DNA of 64,000 nucleotides, taken from the NCBI GenBank assembly GCA_039655645.1, contig CM077347.1:71672741-71736740 (forward strand), read 5' to 3'. Position numbers and translations under genes: made by a program. The notes below the pieces were generated by a model, which saw nothing but the letters and a program-made list of their open reading frames with translations, was not told the origin of the DNA and ran no database searches. Below, piece by piece: positions 32,591 through 45,227 of this stretch (its first letter is position 1; every line of letters starts with the position of its first letter). Origin of the DNA: Ammopiptanthus mongolicus. Lineage: Eukaryota; Streptophyta; Magnoliopsida; Fabales; Fabaceae.

Positions 32591-34035
32591 CATTGTGGAG
32601 ATTCGACAGTAATGGCGGTAAAGTTATCTGGTACGCAACTAGACCTACTTGACGAAGAATCTGATAAGGTCCAATAAACCTTGGAGTAAGTTTCTAAGAC
32701 TTCAACACCCTACCAACTCCTGTTGTAGGTGTAACCCTTAAAAAAACATGATCACCTTCTTCGAACTCCAAAGGTCTACACCTCTTGTCCGCGTAAACCT
32801 TCTATCTACTTTGAGACGTCTTCATCTTGTCTTGTATTGCTTTTACCTTGTCCGTTCTTTTTTTTCACAATATCAGGTCCTAAGGTAGCACTTTCCCCAT
32901 CCTAGTACCATCATAAAGGTTTTCGACAATGCCTTCCATACAAGGCATCATAAGGTGGCATCCCTATACTTGAAAGAAAACTGTTATTATAGGTGAATTC
33001 TATCAAGGATGACAATTCATCCCAACTTCCAGCATGTTCCAAGACACATGCCCTCAACAAATCTTCTAGTGACTGAATAGTCCGTTCGTATTGTCCATCA
33101 GTTTGGGGATGATAAGTAGAACTCATCATGAGCTTGGACCCTAGTGACTCTTGCAATCCCTGCCAGAACCTCGATGTGAATCTGGGGTCTCGGTCTGAAA
33201 GAATAATAGTAGGCATACCGTGAAGTCTAACAATTTCTCCGATGTACAATCGTGTCAATCGTTCCATTGGATACTTGATGTTGATCGATAATAAGTGAGT
33301 TGACTTCGTCAGTCAGTCAACAATTACCTAGATTGCATCATGCCCCTTCGGTGTCCTTAGTGAAAAAGTAACGAAGCCCATCAAAATACCATCCCAATTC
33401 TATTCTAGAATGTTTAGAGGTTGTAACATTCCCACTGGTCTTTGGTGTTCCACTTTAGCTTTTTCACAAGTCAAACAAGATGCGACGTACTTCATTACGT
33501 CCCTCTTCAATCCTCGCCACCAATAGAGTTGCTTAAGATCTTGAGACATCTTCTTGGCTCCCAGATGCATACTCAAACGACTCTTATGAGCTTCTTCTGG
33601 GATTAACTTCTTGAGTTTTGAGTTGTTTGGTACATAGATCCTCTTCCTAAACCTCAAAATTTGATCCGTTCCATAATGAAATTATGGTTCAGCGCCCTTT
33701 CGTTTTAGTTCCAGCTAGTTCTGTAGGAATTCATCCTTCCCTTGTTCTTCCCTGATTTGATCCATTAATCCATTCGATACAGTAGTCATGTCAACATAAA
33801 GTTTCTCAGGAAAAACATTAACTCACAAGTTCATGTCTTTGAATTTCTCTAACAATTTGTGTTCCTTCATTATCATTGCAGATGCGTGTAATACCTTCCA
33901 ACTCAAAGCGTCTGCTACCATGTTTGCTTTCCAGGATGATATTGTAATTTGAAATTATAGTCCTTTAGAAATTCCAATCATCTCCTCTGTCTCATGTTGT
34001 GCTCTTTTTGGTCAAACAGTTACTTGCGGCTCTTG
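32590..34035 (-). pseudogene. gypsy-4 integrase and RNase H fragment
   Basis: Reading on the minus strand: part of RNase H (about 34035-33900); a region like gypsy-3 22560-22600; integrase zinc finger (GAKKMSQDLKQLYWW to CLTCEKAKVEHQ, 33657-33420); integrase core with LSDRDPRFTSRFW and TDGQYERTIQ (33267-32911); and the GPYQILRQVGLVAYQ module ending near 32590. Several stops and shifts separate these. RNase H is cut at 34035 by the LTR of a chromodomain gypsy. Its sequence is close to gypsy-3, so it may be the missing half of a sister copy. Confidence 0.82.
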
Positions 34036-34442
34036 TGATCCAAAACTTCTAGGAGAAAGAACTTTTAATGGGAAAATAAGAAAGTTATAACTTCTCTTTG
34101 GAACGTGACTTTTTATTGTGAAAGAAAATTGTAAAAAAATATAGAAGAAAAGAAAAAAATTGAAACAAAAGGAAATTGCTTACAACTGAATGATTAATTC
34201 ATACAACTATCCTCGTTTATATACAAGAGTAACTTCTTAAAATAGAAACTAAAAATAAAAAATGAATTTAAACCATAAATGATAACTGGTTTAAATTCTT
34301 TAAAGAATAGTAACCTTTATCTTTGAATGGTTTCAAAACGTCAGTTTTGAACCTCAAAGTAGAAATTGTTTTATTATTAATTAAATAATATAATAACATA
34401 ATTATAATGTTATGTGATGTGATGTAGGATCCACCTAGATCA
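34036..34442 (-). repeat. 3' LTR of a chromodomain gypsy element
   Basis: About 407 bp with ends TGATC and GATCA. On the minus strand the purine run AATTGGGGAG precedes TGATCTAGG, as a polypurine tract should. The matching 5' LTR is not in the window. Confidence 0.7.
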
Positions 34443-35395
34443 TGACTCCCCAATTTAGGAACCTTGAGCTCCTGCTCAAGTTATCTTGAGATGAGGAAAC
34501 TTTGTAATTGCCTTAGCCCGCATGTACCACTTAGACTTGCTGGGAAGTTGATCTTTTTTGCCTATGGGAAAATACTCGTACTTTCCACGTCGAGTGTCAC
34601 GAACCTTTTGTTCTAATATACAATCCTCCCTTATTGGATCTTCTCGCTCCATCTTCAAGTCATTAACTGAAGGAAGAGAAAACATCCACATCTGGTTAAT
34701 CATCCACTAGAGATGGTTCAAAGAGCTTCAAATTATCGGCATTTATGATCGAGTACATATGCATGTATGGTGGTAAATCGAGCTGGAAGGCGTTGTCACC
34801 AATTTGTTTGACAATCGTGAACGGCCCATATTGGATTGGTTTGAGCTTCTTTTTTTCTCCGGTTAAACGTTCTTTCCCAAGGTGTAACCATACTAAATCA
34901 CCTTCTTTAAGGGTACATGGTACACTGTGCTTGTCATGACGAGCTTTATATTTCTATCGAGACTGTTGAAGTTGTGCTTCTACTTCTGAGTGAATCTTTT
35001 TAACTCGCTTGAGAAAAAATTGTGCTCTAACATGTTCTTCTTCTTCTTCTTTTCCATGTAATGGCTTGTCAATTGTGGTGAATGCCATATCGAAAGGACT
35101 TTGGGGTAAGTAACCCAAACAAACCTCAAATGGTGACTTAAGTGTGGAACAATTCATTGCTCGATTAAAAGCAAATTGTAAGTAAGGGAGACTTTCATCC
35201 CATGTTTTTGGGTGTCTCCAATTATAACCCCTTAATAAATGCACCATAGTCCGATTGATGACCTCTGTTTGTCCATCAGTCTGAGTATGAAAAGCAATGC
35301 TTCTTTTTAACTAGATATCCATCATTTTCTTTAAAGACCTCCAGAAGTGTCCTAAAAATCGACTATCTCTATCAGATATATTTGAAGTTGGAAGG
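34443..35395 (-). pseudogene. Chromodomain gypsy: integrase core to chromodomain
   Basis: Minus-strand reading from the right: ISDRDSRFLGHFW (35370-35330), a TAG, then HTQTDGQTEVINRT (second part of the core, about 35280-35240), MVHLLRGYNWRHPKTWDE, AFNRAMNCS and SPFEVCLGYLPQSP, then a conserved KPIQYGPFTIVKQIG module and finally a chromodomain-like segment (ILEQKVRDTRRGKYEYFPIG, later RAKAITKFPHL) at 34640-34480. Chromodomains steer integration to marked chromatin (family knowledge). The pattern resembles Reina-type chromoviruses. The N-terminal part is removed at 35395 by the next LTR. Confidence 0.78.
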
Positions 35396-36698
35396 TGTTG
35401 TGTATAACGTGTTGTGCAAGTATACACAATCGTGAAACAAGTAATAAAGTAGTAAGAAAGATTGTACCACGAGGATTATAAGGTGTTTTTGCTTCCAAAT
35501 TAAACCAATGGTTCTATAAGCTAAGATTAACAAGGGTGACAAATATTTTGTGTGAGATAGTGTCCAGAAAAGATATAGCATATAGCAATTGAAATAACGA
35601 AAAGGTTATAGCAACAAATATGGGTAAAACAACTATGGGTATGTGTCCCTTGTAATTTCAAACTAGATCAGTCATGAGACTCAAAGTGCTATAGCATCTA
35701 GCTCCAGGAAATAAAGGTTTGCTTATAAACAATCAAAAGACAAGTTCACTAAATGCTCCTATGTCTAGGTTCATATTATTTACGTTATCCCCTGTTTTAG
35801 TTCGTTCCAGCTAGCCTAAGAGTTGAACATTTATGTCTAAATTACTCAAAATCAAACAACCTTTCAGTTGAAGATATAGCTCTTATCTGTAAAACAAGTG
35901 CAACAACACATGTCTCTTTCAAGCATTTGTGAGCTAAGGTTTTAATTAAGATGATCAGACTTAAGGAAAACGAAATCAAGCTCAAATTTACAGAAAATAC
36001 AAATCCAGAATCATCACGTAACTTTACTAGAAATCCATTACAAGTTAACAACCCATGGCAACAACGATTTTAGCTCATAATGAGTTTACAAACAAAACAG
36101 AAAATGTGGAAGAAAGCCATTACAAAATGGGAGACAGTGGAGAAAAAGGAATGGGGTGCAGCTCTGCTATACTCCTCAGCTGGATGGAATGGAAGATGAT
36201 GTCCTAGGGTACTTTATGTCCCCCTTTTAGGTATTTTTCTTTTTGGTTCATGGCTCCTTTTCTCTCTCTTCCTTTTTGGGCTAAAAGTAGTACACAAATG
36301 AAATGCCCAAATTTCAAGGATGCGTGGCACTAAACTCCAAGACCTCGTGTAGGCGCCTAGCCTCTAAATAAAGGACACCTCATCAAGTGAGAGAGTTTCT
36401 TGGGTGGTTGTCATTTTCTTGTGTCAGCTCACGGCTACAAATGCTAAAGCTAACCCAGAGCACTGCTTCCCACTTTACGTTCAAAACAACCAAACTTGCT
36501 ATGTACAAAAGGCAAATACATTAACATAAAAACAACTCTAAAAATAGACTAAAATGCTAGAACTCATGCAACCCTAGGCTCAAACAAACTTTACACTAAA
36601 CAAAGCCTAAACATAGAAAACGTAAAGATAAAATACCCAAGAACTAACAAAACTCAACTTAAATGAGCATGGATAACTATCATTTCTGAGAGTTATCA
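35396..36698 (-). repeat. LTR of an unclassified retrotransposon
   Basis: The plus strand starts TGTTGTGTATAACG and ends GAGTTATCA. On the minus strand the run TTCAAGTTTGGGGGTG immediately precedes TGATAACTCTC, which fits a polypurine tract and an LTR start. It interrupts the integrase frame at 35395. The second LTR is not present. Confidence 0.55.
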
Positions 36699-38095
36699 CA
36701 CCCCCAAACTTGAATCATTGATTGTCCTCAAGTAATGATTGGAAAGACTAAAAAGACAAACCTAAAACTTGTCATCCCTCATATGTGCACACCACCTTTC
36801 TTCAAAGCATATTGGATTTTTCAGAAAACAACTTTTCTCCACAAGACATGCTTTTCAAATCATCAGCATTCATGAATCTCAATTAAGCAAATGTTTATGA
36901 TACTCATCATTTTCAACTTTCAGCACATGCTATAGCATTTTCACTGTTAGAACAAACAATGTGTCCTATCTCACTCACAAAGCTTATAAAGGTTCACTCA
37001 AACATCATTCAAATGCAACCCTTTTTCTTGAGTTTGACAAACTGCTAACACAATACCCATCATCAAACCTTTACACTGTTAGAGGGCTTTATTTGAATAT
37101 AGTGAGGCTTGGGTTAGGGTGGAATAGTTTCAGGAAAGTGGCTAAAACTAGGTGGAGTTCAGGCATGCTTTTCCTCATTTTTGTTTCACACCAAAGTTTA
37201 CCATGATTCAGTCTAACAACTATTAGCACCTTGGAGGGGTACTCTTATCTCTTTCTTTTTGAGGCAATTGGTCTTGTAACTGCTCTGTTGATTTTTTTGT
37301 TGTAACCTGCTTATTACCAGCAAAGGTCAAACACTGTAAACTCTCAACTGTATGGCACCCCCAAACTTATATTGGTGCTAGTCCTTGAGCACCCCCAAAC
37401 TTATGTTACAGCATGTATGCAAGGAGAGCACACCCTCCACTCCAACTAGTTCGGACATTTTCCTTTTTAGGGAGGAGCTTGTAATGTGGGTTCAGTTTAG
37501 AACAACAGAGCTTCAGGCTCAAAGGGGTTCACACAAAGGTTAAACATTTAGGTGGGTTATTTTTGGCTAAACTAGGCTCAATCAAAAACCAAATTCACAA
37601 AAAGGAAGGTGCCTCTAGCAAATATGTGTGCAGCAAAGAGATGTACAAGAATGAAAGCAACAAGTCAAACTCAAAAAGAGCATGCAAGAAAATGGCACTC
37701 AAGAAAGAAATGTTAAATCTATTTGGGCCCAAAAGCTCAAAAGGTAGATAAATTGCTATAGCATGTGCTTCAAGCCTCAACAAATCAGTCATTCACATAG
37801 CCAAAAAGAGAACCAATATGCTATTTTTCTAAAAGGCACACTTGAGGACAACCAAACATCTTGATTTTTCACTTATCATCATTTTTTTGACAGATCACCC
37901 CATGTTATGGGGATAATCGTGGTGGTGCACACAACAAGGGACAAAAGCCCTACACATCAACAGCTAAGAGATAAAACACGGAGACAAAGTCCGCCGGCCC
38001 TTTACTAACAATACTAACAACTGAAATTTAAACATTGACAATTTTTCCTGAAACAAAAGAGAGGGAGAGGCAGAGGGATCAAGAGTGTAACACCC
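36699..38095. other. Non-coding internal end of the unclassified retrotransposon
   Basis: It holds repeated short CACCCCCAAACTT blocks (near 36699, 37361, 37391) and no open frame with a known domain. It is cut at 38095 by SCL array 2. Confidence 0.45.
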
Positions 38096-41000
38096 CAGTT
38101 TTCGCTTGCTTGTTATATAGTGTTGTTATATATGTTATCCTTGTTGTTATATATATATGTTATGTGTTGTTATGCTTACGTTGGATGCTTAGGATGTCTT
38201 TTAGGGTAGTTAAACCTTAGAAATGAGCCTATAAGTGATCCTGTAAGTTGGCATGCCCGTGCTCTTGTGTAGCACACCTGTGCCAGTTGTTTAGCACATC
38301 CGTGTTCCCATGCAGAACGCCCGTGCCATGTGTTCAGCACGCCCGTGCTAAAAGTTAGCATGCCCATGCTCTTCGCGCTCACCAGAAACACGTTTTGGGC
38401 TCTTTTGGTCAGCCCGTTTTGCCCCAATCCTTTTTATACCTATTTTGCTCGACCTAAAACTTATAGTCGTCATTCTTAGAGTTAGAGACAGCCGTCTTTA
38501 AACTCTCTCTAGGGTTCCCATTGAATCCTTGAGCGTTTCCAAATCCTTGTTTGGTGTTCTTCATCAAGAACACATCCATGTGGTGTTTGCTGTTGCGTTT
38601 GGAGCTAAGCTGCTAGCTTAGTGTTACTCTAAGGTAAGGTAACCAACCCTGTTAATCCTTTTCTTTGGATCCTTTGAGTTTGGTATTGAACCATTTTCTC
38701 CCTGTCAAACTAGACTCCATTGTTCATGTGCCAGTGCTGTGAATGGCAGTTAGCAGATTAGTTCCCCGAGGATCTAATAGAGGTATGTTTGTAACTGTTG
38801 TGTTAATTCCCTTCATTTTCTTGTTTGGGAATTAACTTATCCTTTTGCCTTGGGGCTCTTGGTCAAAGCTCGTTGAACCTGTTAAACTCGTTTGGAGGAG
38901 TCAAGCGTAGACTTCATTCTTGTTGGCTCGTAGGCTGATATCATCATGCCAGGTATGGGGAGAAGGGATTAGTGTAACATATAGGTTCTAGGGTAGCTTA
39001 AGATGAGGGTTAACCCATGACCCTATTTCTGTTCTTTATGCCTTAAGATGAGGGTAGCGTAAAGATGTTGAAGAGGGGTGAGATTAATGCCAATGGATTA
39101 GTCAAGAACCTTACGATTGATTTGGAGCGTTGAAATCTAGAAAAGCTGCTAAGTTCCTAGAACTGAGACGTTGTAACAGCGTTGAGCACGCCCGTGATCA
39201 TTATCGGCAAGCCCGTGCTCTTTGCCCAGTAAAAGCTAGCACGCCCGTGCCCTCAGTAGCACGCCCGTGCTCTCAGTAACACGCCTGTGCTAGAAAAACG
39301 AGAAAAAATGACGCTGTTTATCACGCCCGTGCTTTTGCACAGCACACCCATGCCAATTGGACAGCACGCCCGTGCTCAGGCCGTGCCACTGTCAAAATTA
39401 AGAAAACTTCACTGTTTTAAATAAAAAGAGATTTAATACCCTTTTTGGAATAAAAATATGATATAAGAGATTATAAAACACGACCTTGAGGATAGTTAAT
39501 GAACAAGGATAATGACATGGTAAGATGTAATAATGGAGACTTAATAAAGAGATTAATTAATGAGAAGGGATTAGTATAACATATAGGTTCTAGGGTAGCG
39601 TAAGACGAGGGTTAACCCATGACCATATTTGTGTGCTATATGTCTTAATTGTTGTATGAAGTGGTTATGGTTATTTATATATGTTGTTAATTGTTTAATT
39701 GATCTGTATGATCTTGGCATGACGTTTATGATGTTGTTTATGAAGTTGTTTATGATGACGATGATGATATGCCATGATTGTATGAGTTGGTATGTTTGAA
39801 CTGCTGTTAAATCTATGTTAATAAAAGACATAGGGATGTTAGTGCTAAGCCTAAAACTAGGATTAGTCTAATTGATTTGCATAAAACATAAAGATGTTGA
39901 AGAAGGGTGAGATTAATGCCAATGGATTAGTCAAGAACCTTAGGATTGATTTGGAGGGTTGAAATCTAGAAAAGCTGGTAAGTTCCCAGAAGTCAGATGC
40001 TGCACCAGCGTTGAGCACGCATGTGCTCCTTGCCCAGTAAAAGCTGTCACACCCATGCTCTCAGTAGCACGCCCGTGCCAGAAAAACGTGGAAAAGTGAC
40101 GCTATTTAGCATGCCTGTGCCAATTGGACAGCACGTCCGTGCTCAGGCCGTGCCACCGTTAGAATTAAGAAAACTTCACTGTTTTAAATAAAAAGAGATT
40201 TAATACACTTTTTGGATTAAAAATATGATATAAGAGATTATAAAACACGACCTTGAGGATAGTTAATGAACTAGGATAACAACATGGTAAGATGTAATAA
40301 TGGAGACTTAATAAAGAGATTAATTAATGAGAAGATAATGTTATGGGTAGTGAGGTACTGTTACCGGTGTTGTTGGTTAAATCATTCTTGATGCTTATTG
40401 GTCAAGTTTGATGTTGATAAATCATCTTTGACGCTTGTTGGTTAAAGTTGATAGCCATGTGATGGTGTTGATGATGGATGGTTGGACATGTGTTCGCATG
40501 TTGGTTGGACATTGCATACATCATTGCATAGAGATGATAGTTTGTGCGGAAAGCAAACGATGAATTGTGACGGTGGAGGCCACGATGGGTGTTATCCGAC
40601 CATGAAGTTAGAGTTGGGTAAGGAGGTTCCATATGGCATGGACTTGCAACCCGCGGCCGGAGTGTCCTATCAATAACCTGACTACCCTGACGAGCCACAG
40701 TACGTTATCAGGATTAGTTGAGAGTATCCACAGACATCACCCATGGTTTGGTGAGTGTTCCAAAGTTGATGCAGGTTGGTCAACATGGATATGTACTCGT
40801 AATTGTCTTTCCAGAGTTAATGTTTTGGATCCACATTACATATGGAGTAGTGGAGTAATTATGCATCGTATAGCCTGTTATTAATGTGAGATGATGGTAT
40901 GTGTTATAACATGTATATTGTATTATGATGTTTATATGCTGCATGATCATCTTGCTAACTGCTCTATTATCATTTATGTTTATACGTACAGTTCCTTACT

Positions 41001-41327
41001 CCCTATCGATTGTTGTTGTTTTGCATGTACCTTTGGTTATGCAGAGGATGGTGAGCTGCCAGATGAGGAGTGATCCCGAGGTGATCACTTGCTCATAGTA
41101 TAGTTTAGTTATGTTAGTTGTTTTCCGATATAATATCGGTAGTGGTTACCAGCTCTGATTATATGACATCAGGTTTCGGGTTTTGTTTATGTTTATGTTC
41201 TTCCGCAGTTGTTACTTATGTTTAAACGTTTTCGTATCATATGGTACTTGCTACCTTTTATGTTAAATTTTTTTTTAACTTGCATGCTTTATTCAATTTG
41301 ATCATATGTTGGGTAGTGGGTGTCACA
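38096..41327 (+). repeat. SCL LTR C (3232 bp, internally duplicated)
   Basis: Starts TGTAACACCCC, ends GGGTGTCACA. Longer than B and D because a segment is duplicated: GGGATTAGTGTAACATATAGG at 38965 recurs near 39569, and the dyad cluster with its AT-rich flank occurs at 39185-39420 and again at 40010-40200. Dyad cluster 1 is at 38250-38375. Conserved block near 40547-40590. Confidence 0.83.
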
Positions 41328-41558
41328 TTAAGTGGTATCAGAGCCTATCTGTCCTACAGGCTGGTGGTACATGTCTGTTATGTTATCTTATGTGTACTCT
41401 TATATGATTGTCCATGACGATGGTACAGAGTATTAAGCGTTTGATGTTCGTTATTACTTAACTTTTATGTTAAGTAGTTTGTTTTGGACTGGTTGTCTAT
41501 CAACCAAGTCCGAGCTTATAGAAATTTCGAGGACAAAATTTTTATAAGGGGGTGGAGT
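41328..41558 (+). other. SCL core 2 (231 bp)
   Basis: Primer site TGGTATCAGAGCC at 41333-41345; end GAGGACAAAATTTTTATAAG then GGGGTGG before the next LTR, which starts TGTTACATCCC. No frame. Same length and layout as core 1. Confidence 0.82.
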
Positions 41559-44087
41559 TGTTACATCCCAGTTTTCGCTTGCTTGTTATATAGTGTTGTT
41601 ATATATGTTATCCTTGTTGTTATATATATGTTATACGTTGTTATGCTTACGTTAGATGCTTAGGACGTGTTTTAGGGTAGTTAAACCTCAGAAATGAGCC
41701 TATAAGTGATCCTGTCAGAGTGGCACGCTCGTGCTTTTGTGTAGCACACCCGTGCCAGTTGTTCAACACGCCCATGCTCCCGTGCAGCACGCCCTTGCCA
41801 TGTGTTCATCACTCCTATGCTCTGCGCACACACCAGAAACGCGTTTTGGGCTCTTTTGGTCAGCTCGTTTCGCCCCAATCCTCTTTATACCTCTTTTGCT
41901 CGAACTAAAACTCATAGCCGTCATTCCTAGAGTTAGAAATAGCCGTCTTTAAACTCTCTCTTGGTTTCCTATTGAATCTTTGAGTGTTTTCCAATCATTG
42001 TTTTGTGTTCTTCATCAAGAACACATCCCCTGTGGTGTTTGTTGTTGCGTTTGGGGTTAACCAACTAGCTTAGTGTTACTCTGAGGTAAGGTAACCAACC
42101 CTGTTAATCCTTTTCTTTGGATCCTTTGAGTTTGGTGTTGAACCATTTTCTCTCTGTCAAACCAGACTCCGTTGTTCGTGTGCCAGTGCTGTGAACGGCA
42201 GATAGCAGATTAGTTCCCCAGGGATCTAATCGAGGTATGTTGGTAACTCTTGTGTTAATTCCCTTCCTTTTCTTATTTGGGAATTAACTTATCCTTTTGC
42301 CTTGGCACTCTTGGTCAAAGCTCGTTGAACCTGTTGAACCCGTTTGAAGGAGTCAAGCGTAGACTTCGTTCTTGTTGGCTCGTAGGCAGGTATCGTCACG
42401 CCAGGTTTGGGGAGAAGGGATTAGTATAACATATAGGTTCTAAGGTAGCATAAGATGAGGTTTAACCCATGACCCTGTTTGTGTGCTATATGCCTTAATT
42501 GTTGTATGAAGTTGTTATGGTTATTTATATATGTTGTTAATTGTTTAATTGGTCTGTATGATCTTGGCATGACGTTTATGATGTTGTTTATGATGATGAT
42601 GATGATGATGATATGCCATGATTATATGAGTTGGTATGGTTGAACTGCTATTAAATCTATGTTAATAAAAGACATAGGGATATTAGCGCTAAGCCTAAAA
42701 CTAGGATTAGTCTAATTGATTTCCATAAAACATAAAGATGTTGAAGAGGGATGAGATTAATGCCAATGGATTAGTCAAGAACCTTAGGAATGATTTGGAG
42801 TGTTGAAATCTAGAAAAGCTGCTAAGTTCCCAGAAGTCAGACGCTGCACCATCGTTGAGCATGCCTGTGCTCTTTGCCCAGTAAAAGCTAGCACGCCCGT
42901 GCTCAGGCCGTGCCACTATCAGAATTAAGAAAACTTCACTGTTTTAAAAAAAAAAGCGATTTAATACCCTTTTTGGAATAAAAATATGATATAAGAGATT
43001 ATAAAACATGACCTTGAGGATAGTTAATGAACTAGAATAATGACATGATAAGATGCAATAATGGAGACTTAATAAAGAGTTTAAATAATGAAAAGATGAT
43101 GTTATGGGTAGTGACGTACTGTTACTGGTGTTGTGGGTTAAATCATTCTTGATGCTTATTGGTCAAGTTTGATGTTGATAAATCATTTTTGATGCTTGCT
43201 GGTCAAAGTTGATAGCCATGTGACGATGTTGATGATGGATGGTTGGACATGTGCTCGCATGTTGGTTGTACATTGCATGCATCATTACATAGAGATGATA
43301 GTTTGGGCGGAAAGCGAACAATGAATCGCGACGATGGAGGCCACGGTGGGTGTTATCCTGGCCTTGAGGGTAGAGTTGGGTACGGAGGCTCCATATGGCA
43401 TGGACTTGCAACCCGCGGCCAGAGGTCCTATCGATAACCTGACTACCCTGACGAGCCAGAGTACGTTATCAGGATTAGTTGAGAGTATCCACGGACGTCA
43501 CCCATGTTTTGGTGAGTGTTCCAACGTTGATGCAGGATGGTCAACATGGATATTTCTCCTAATCGTCTTTCCAGAGTTAATGTTTTGGATCCACATTGCA
43601 TATGGAGTAGTGGAGTAATTATGCATCGCATAACATGTTATTAATGTGGGATGATGGTATGTGTTATAACATGTATGTTGTATTATGATGTTTATATGCT
43701 GCATGATCATCTTGCTAACTGCTCTATTACCGTTTATGTTTATACTTACAATTCCGTACTCCCTATCTATTGTTGTTATTTTGCATGTACCTTTGGTTTT
43801 GCAGAGGATGGTGAGCTGCCAGCTGAGGAGTGATCCTTAGGAGATCGCTTGCTCATAGTATAGTTTAGTTATGTTAGTTGTTTTCCGATATAATATGGGT
43901 AGTGGTTACTAGCTCTGATTATGTTACCTCGGGTTTCGGGTTTTGTTTATGTTTATGTTCTTCCACTGTTGTGACTTATGTTTAAACGTTTTCGAATCAT
44001 GTGGTACTTGATACCTTTTATGTTAAAGTCTTTTTTAACTTGCATGCTATATTTAATTTTATCGTATGAGGGGTAGCGGGTGTCACA
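41559..44087 (+). repeat. SCL LTR D (2529 bp)
   Basis: Dyad cluster 1 is at 41720-41825; cluster 2 is reduced to about three units at 42855-42915. A (GAT)n run lies near 42592-42612. Two copies of the 40 bp repeat at 43139-43210; conserved block near 43307-43350; acceptor-like TTTTGCAGAGGATGG near 43797. Confidence 0.83.
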
Positions 44088-44316
44088 TTAAGTTGTATCA
44101 GAGCCTGTCTGTCCTACAGGCCAGGGTATATGTCTGTTATGTTATCTTCTGTGTACTCTTATATGATTGTCTATGACAATGGTATAGAGTATTAAGTGTT
44201 AATGTTCGTTTTGACTTAACTTTTATGTTAAGTGGTTTGTTTTGGACTGGTTGTCTGCCAACCAAGTCCGAGCTTATAGAAATTTCGAGGACAAAATTTT
44301 TATAAGGGGGTAGAAT
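44088..44316 (+). other. SCL core 3 (229 bp), primer site mutated
   Basis: Same layout as cores 1 and 2, but the primer site reads TTGTATCAGAGCC, one change in the core. Ends AAAATTTTTATAAGGGGGTAG. Confidence 0.8.
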
Positions 44317-44750
44317 TGTAACACCCCAGTTTTCGCTTGCTAGTTATATATGTTATCCTTGTTGTTATATATATGTTATGTGTTGTTATGCTTATATTAG
44401 ATTCTTAGAACGTGTTTTAGGGTAGTTAAACTTTAGAAACAAGCCTATAAGTGATCCTGTCAGGGTGGCATGCTCATGCTCTTGTGCAGCATGCCCGTGA
44501 TCCTGTGCAGTACGCCCGTGCTATGTGTTCAGCACTGCCGTGATAAAAGTTAGCACGCCAGTGCTATTCGCTTGCACCAGAAACATGTTTTAGGCTCTTT
44601 TGGTCAGCCCGTTTCGACCCAATCCTTTTTATACCTTTTTTGCTCGACCTAAAACTCATAGCCGTCATTCCTAGGGTTAGAAACAACCGTCTTTAAACTC
44701 TCTCTTGGGTTCCCATTGAATCCTTGAGTGTTTCCCAATCCTTGTTGGAC
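44317..44750 (+). repeat. SCL LTR E, 3' truncated
   Basis: First 0.43 kb only, including dyad cluster 1 (44466-44570). Homology to LTR D ends near TTCCCAATCCTTGTTGG, where gypsy-5 sequence begins. Confidence 0.75.
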
Positions 44751-45208
44751 ACCTTGTGTTTTTTTTTTGACCACATGTACAGATATTTTCCAACGGTCCT
44801 CTGGGCCACTGCGGGACCCTGTAGCTGAGTTCCTTGGTGTCGACGGTGAGGACGGGTGGATTGTTGATGACGAGGCCTAGTCTCATTGGGGCAATGCATG
44901 CTAGGTAGTATGCTCTATTGTTCTTAAAGTTTTGTTGGACCAGCTCTTAGGATTTTGATATTTAAAGTCAGGTCCTTTGACCGTGACTCAGTATGATATA
45001 TATTAAGAGATTAAAGTGATGTATGCCTTAAGGCGAAGTTGAATGAGTTCATAGATGATGAATTTGAGTTTGTCTTTCAGTTGTTGTTAAAGTTTTAAAT
45101 TGGTATCAGATTTTCGCAACTAGTCTAATGAGTATTTTCGAAAAGGTTTTAATTGACCGAAAAAAAGAGTTTGGGTTACGAACTATGACACCGAGAGGGG
45201 CTGTTACA
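44751..45208 (+). repeat. gypsy-5 5' LTR, 3' part only
   Basis: Non-coding sequence ending GAGGGGCTGTTACA at 45208, four bases before a primer site. The upstream part of the LTR is missing at the SCL junction. Confidence 0.55.
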
Positions 45209-45212
45209 ATAG

Positions 45213-45227
45213 TGGTATCAGAGCTGG
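45213..45227 (+). promoter_or_regulatory. tRNA-iMet primer binding site of gypsy-5
   Basis: TGGTATCAGAGCTGG follows an LTR end TTACAATAG. It is an exact match to the 12-base initiator tRNA-Met core. Confidence 0.88.

Larger units (their letters stand above)
38096..44750 (+). mobile_element. SCL array 2: LTR, core, LTR, core, truncated LTR
   Basis: Three LTRs in one direction alternate with two cores (41328-41558 and 44088-44316). Sharing of LTRs by adjacent cores is the usual outcome of unequal recombination between elements. The third LTR is cut at about 44750, so the outer target duplication cannot be checked. Confidence 0.82.

Noticed and set aside
37563..37751. Lys-rich 62-codon frame
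   Set aside because: AT-rich non-coding internal region of an LTR element; no domain and an antisense frame of equal length.
40402..43618. Small frames repeated in SCL LTRs (such as those with MAWTCNPRPE and HSTLSGLVESIHG)
   Set aside because: They recur only because LTRs are repeated; frames start and stop at different places in each copy and show no frame-preserving constraint by eye.
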